Positions 62,457 to 64,000 of a DNA stretch of 64,000 bases are shown here, piece after piece. The notes below the pieces were generated by a model. That model saw nothing but the letters and a program-made list of their open reading frames with translations, was not told the DNA's origin and searched no databases. The stretch is from contig NZ_FCOM02000018.1 in assembly GCF_001544695.2 (NCBI RefSeq), forward strand, positions 62,001-126,000, in the 5' to 3' direction. Position 1 is the stretch's first letter. Every line of letters starts with the position of its first letter. Source of the stretch: Caballeronia arvi. Its GTDB lineage: Bacteria > Pseudomonadota > Gammaproteobacteria > Burkholderiales > Burkholderiaceae. The position numbers and the translations under genes were made by a program.

Positions 62457-63485
62457 ATGGAATATCGACATCTCGGCGCTTCGGGCTTCAGGGTTCCCGT
62501 CCTGAGTTTCGGCACCGGCACCTTCGGCGGCAAGGGCGACTTCTTCAAGGCTTGGGGCGAGACCGACGTGAGCGAAGCGCGCAAGCTCGTCGACATTTGT
62601 CTCGATGCGGGCGTCACGATGTTCGACACCGCCGACGTCTATTCGCGCGGCACATCGGAATCGATACTCGGCGAAGCGCTCAAGGGACGTCGCGACAAAG
62701 TCATCGTCTCGACCAAGGCCACGTTCCGTTTCGATCAGAACGACCCGAACGCGGTCGGCTCATCGCGCTTTCATCTCATCCGGGCCGTGAACGCGGCGCT
62801 CGAACGCCTGCAGACGGATTACATCGACTTGTTCCAGCTACACGGCTTCGATGCGAAAACGCCCGTCGAAGAGACGCTTTCCACGCTCGACGATCTCGTG
62901 CGCGCGGGCAAGATCCGCTATACGGGCGTGTCGAATTTTTCGGGCTGGCATCTGCAGAAATCGCTCGACGTGGCCGACCGCTATGGTTATCCGCGCCATG
63001 TCGCAAATCAGACGTACTACTCGCTCATCGGCCGCGATTACGAATGGGAGCTGATGCCGCTCGGACTCGATCAGGGCGTCGGCGCGATCGTGTGGAGCCC
63101 GCTCGGCTGGGGGCGTCTCACGGGCAAGATCCGTCGCGGCGCGCCGCTGCCCGAGACGAGCCGCCTGCATAAAACCGCCGACATGGGGCCGCCGGTGCCG
63201 GACGAGTATCTGTACCGCGTCGTGGATGCGCTCGATGCCATCGCGGAGGAAACCGGCAAGACGGTGCCGCAGATCGCGCTCAACTGGCTGCTGCAGCGTC
63301 CGACGGTTGCAACGGTCTTGATCGGCGCGCGAAACGAAGAGCAGCTTCGGCAAAACCTCGGTGCGGTCGGCTGGAATCTGACGCCCGAGCAGGTGAAGAA
63401 GCTCGACGAGGCGAGCACAGTGCGGCCGGCATATCCATACTGGCATCAGCAAGGTTTCGCCGAGCGGAATCCTTTCCCCGTCTGA
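62457..63485 (+). CDS. Aldo/keto reductase
   Basis: 342 residues of the AKR superfamily. Catalytic tetrad: Asp and Tyr in MFDTADVYSRG, Lys in IVSTKATF and His in FQLHGFD. The C-terminal nicotinamide-phosphate segment TVLIGARNEEQLRQNLGAVGW fits the tas/YajO-like group. Substrate unknown. It starts 72 bases after clcA and an AGGAC site precedes the ATG. Confidence 0.93.
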   Translation: MEYRHLGASGFRVPVLSFGTGTFGGKGDFFKAWGETDVSEARKLVDICLDAGVTMFDTADVYSRGTSESILGEALKGRRDKVIVSTKATFRFDQNDPNAVGSSRFHLIRAVNAALERLQTDYIDLFQLHGFDAKTPVEETLSTLDDLVRAGKIRYTGVSNFSGWHLQKSLDVADRYGYPRHVANQTYYSLIGRDYEWELMPLGLDQGVGAIVWSPLGWGRLTGKIRRGAPLPETSRLHKTADMGPPVPDEYLYRVVDALDAIAEETGKTVPQIALNWLLQRPTVATVLIGARNEEQLRQNLGAVGWNLTPEQVKKLDEASTVRPAYPYWHQQGFAERNPFPV

Positions 63486-63543
63486 GGAACATGTCGGGAG
63501 ATTTCTCCCGAGACCGTACCGGAAACCTTCCCACAATCTGTAT

Positions 63544-63556
63544 CGGTACTGTACCG
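63544..63556. promoter_or_regulatory. GTACCGG repeats and palindrome upstream of the LysE gene
   Basis: CGGTAC-T-GTACCG is a perfect 13-bp palindrome. Two further GTACCGG copies occur at 63516 and 63595 in the 123-base gap. Repeated half-sites of this sort are usual for GntR/MocR regulators. The gap also holds a hairpin TCGGGAGA/TCTCCCGA (63494-63511). Confidence 0.45.
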
Positions 63557-63608
63557 GACCGCTCCCGTACACTTTGGCTCATCGAGTCCCTTTGTACCGG
63601 AGCGCGCC

Positions 63609-64000
63609 ATGCCCATCGATCTTCTGAACGCCCTGCCCGCCGCCGCGCTCTTCGCGCTGGTGACGACGATCACGCCCGGCCCGAACAATACGATGCTGCT
63701 GGCCTCGGGTCTGAACTTCGGCCTGAAGCGCACGGTGCCGCACGTGCTCGGCATCAGCGTGGGCATGGCGATCCTGATGATCGCGGTGGGACTCGGGCTG
63801 GCGCAGGCCTTCGATCGCCTGCCGTGGCTGTATACCGCGCTGGAGGCGGCGAGCGTCGCGTATCTGCTTTATCTGGCGTGGAAGATCGGCACGTCGTCGT
63901 CGGTGCAGATGCGCGACGGCCAGGCGCGCCCGATGCGCTTTCACGAAGCGATCGCGTTCCAGTGGATCAATCCCAAAGCGTGGATGATGGTGCTCACCGC
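63609..64000 (+). CDS. LysE family amino-acid exporter (cut by window end)
   Basis: Only the first 130 residues are inside the window. The opening LPAAALFALVTTITPGPNNTMLLASGLNFG, shortened here to TITPGPNNTMLLASG, is the LysE/RhtB signature, and FQWINPKAWMM is the second conserved block. The full family length is about 200 residues, six membrane helices. It should export an amino acid or related compound. The palindromic GTACCGG sites just upstream probably control it. Confidence 0.92.
   Translation, partial: MPIDLLNALPAAALFALVTTITPGPNNTMLLASGLNFGLKRTVPHVLGISVGMAILMIAVGLGLAQAFDRLPWLYTALEAASVAYLLYLAWKIGTSSSVQMRDGQARPMRFHEAIAFQWINPKAWMMVLT

Noticed and set aside
63494..63511. 8-bp hairpin after the aldo/keto reductase gene as an intrinsic terminator
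   Set aside because: No T-run follows on either strand, so it is not called a terminator.

Overview
The window is about 65% GC, gene-dense and typical of a Burkholderiaceae chromosome. It most resembles Caballeronia or Paraburkholderia: there are two Burkholderia-type trimeric porins, an HU protein with an Ala/Lys-rich tail, NMT1/SsuA-type ABC systems, many LysR/GntR/LuxR regulators and a selenocysteine formate dehydrogenase locus. The genus is inferred from gene content only. I see no insertion sequence, phage, CRISPR array or rRNA; one tRNA gene (tRNA-Sec) is present.

Layout: 0.1-0.7 kb, a small serine hydrolase (-). 0.8-7.8 kb (+), a GntR regulator followed by a tight operon: AprA-like flavoprotein, AprB-like ferredoxin, a three-part ABC importer and a HEAT-repeat protein. 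7.7-13.1 kb (-), recQ, then a formamide module (luxR, amiS/ureI-like channel, fmdA, fmdB). 13.3-17.3 kb (+), an NCS1-transporter/histidine-kinase fusion and its response regulator with a degenerate EAL domain. 17.3-20.0 kb (-), a diiron MBL protein, an NmrA-like reductase and a CHAD protein; then a Nudix gene (+). 20.6-28.0 kb (-), a second transport-plus-redox operon: ABC importer, FAD oxidoreductase, class III CoA-transferase, enoyl-CoA hydratase, 7Fe ferredoxin and LysR. 28.4-33.9 kb, porin, sugar MFS transporter, PtsN-like protein, cupin, MFS transporter.

33.9-46.3 kb is a selenocysteine/formate dehydrogenase island on the minus strand: fdnG (in-frame UGA plus a SECIS hairpin), fdnH, fdnI, fdhE, selA, selB and, beyond two DedA-family genes, selC. 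An orphan MazE-like antitoxin gene lies inside it on the other strand. These genes work as a unit: SelA charges tRNA-Sec, SelB delivers it to the fdnG UGA, FdhE matures the enzyme, and FdnGHI oxidises formate outside the membrane and passes electrons to quinone.

46.6-50.4 kb holds a YihY/BrkB protein with an unusual tail, a second porin and an Anbu proteasome-like peptidase. Anbu is followed on the minus strand by its usual partners (transglutaminase-like, alpha-E, circularly permuted ATP-grasp) up to 53.6 kb. 53.8-64 kb holds a DnaQ/GIY-YIG nuclease fusion, an SDR, a LysR regulator, HU, an endonuclease/phosphatase-family protein with a PLD-VTT fusion, a ClC chloride transporter, an aldo/keto reductase and a LysE exporter cut by the window end.

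The best candidates for undescribed biology are the two flavoprotein/ferredoxin/ABC operons, the NCS1-zinc-kinase fusion with its degenerate-EAL partner, and the Anbu cluster whose transglutaminase appears to lack its catalytic cysteine.
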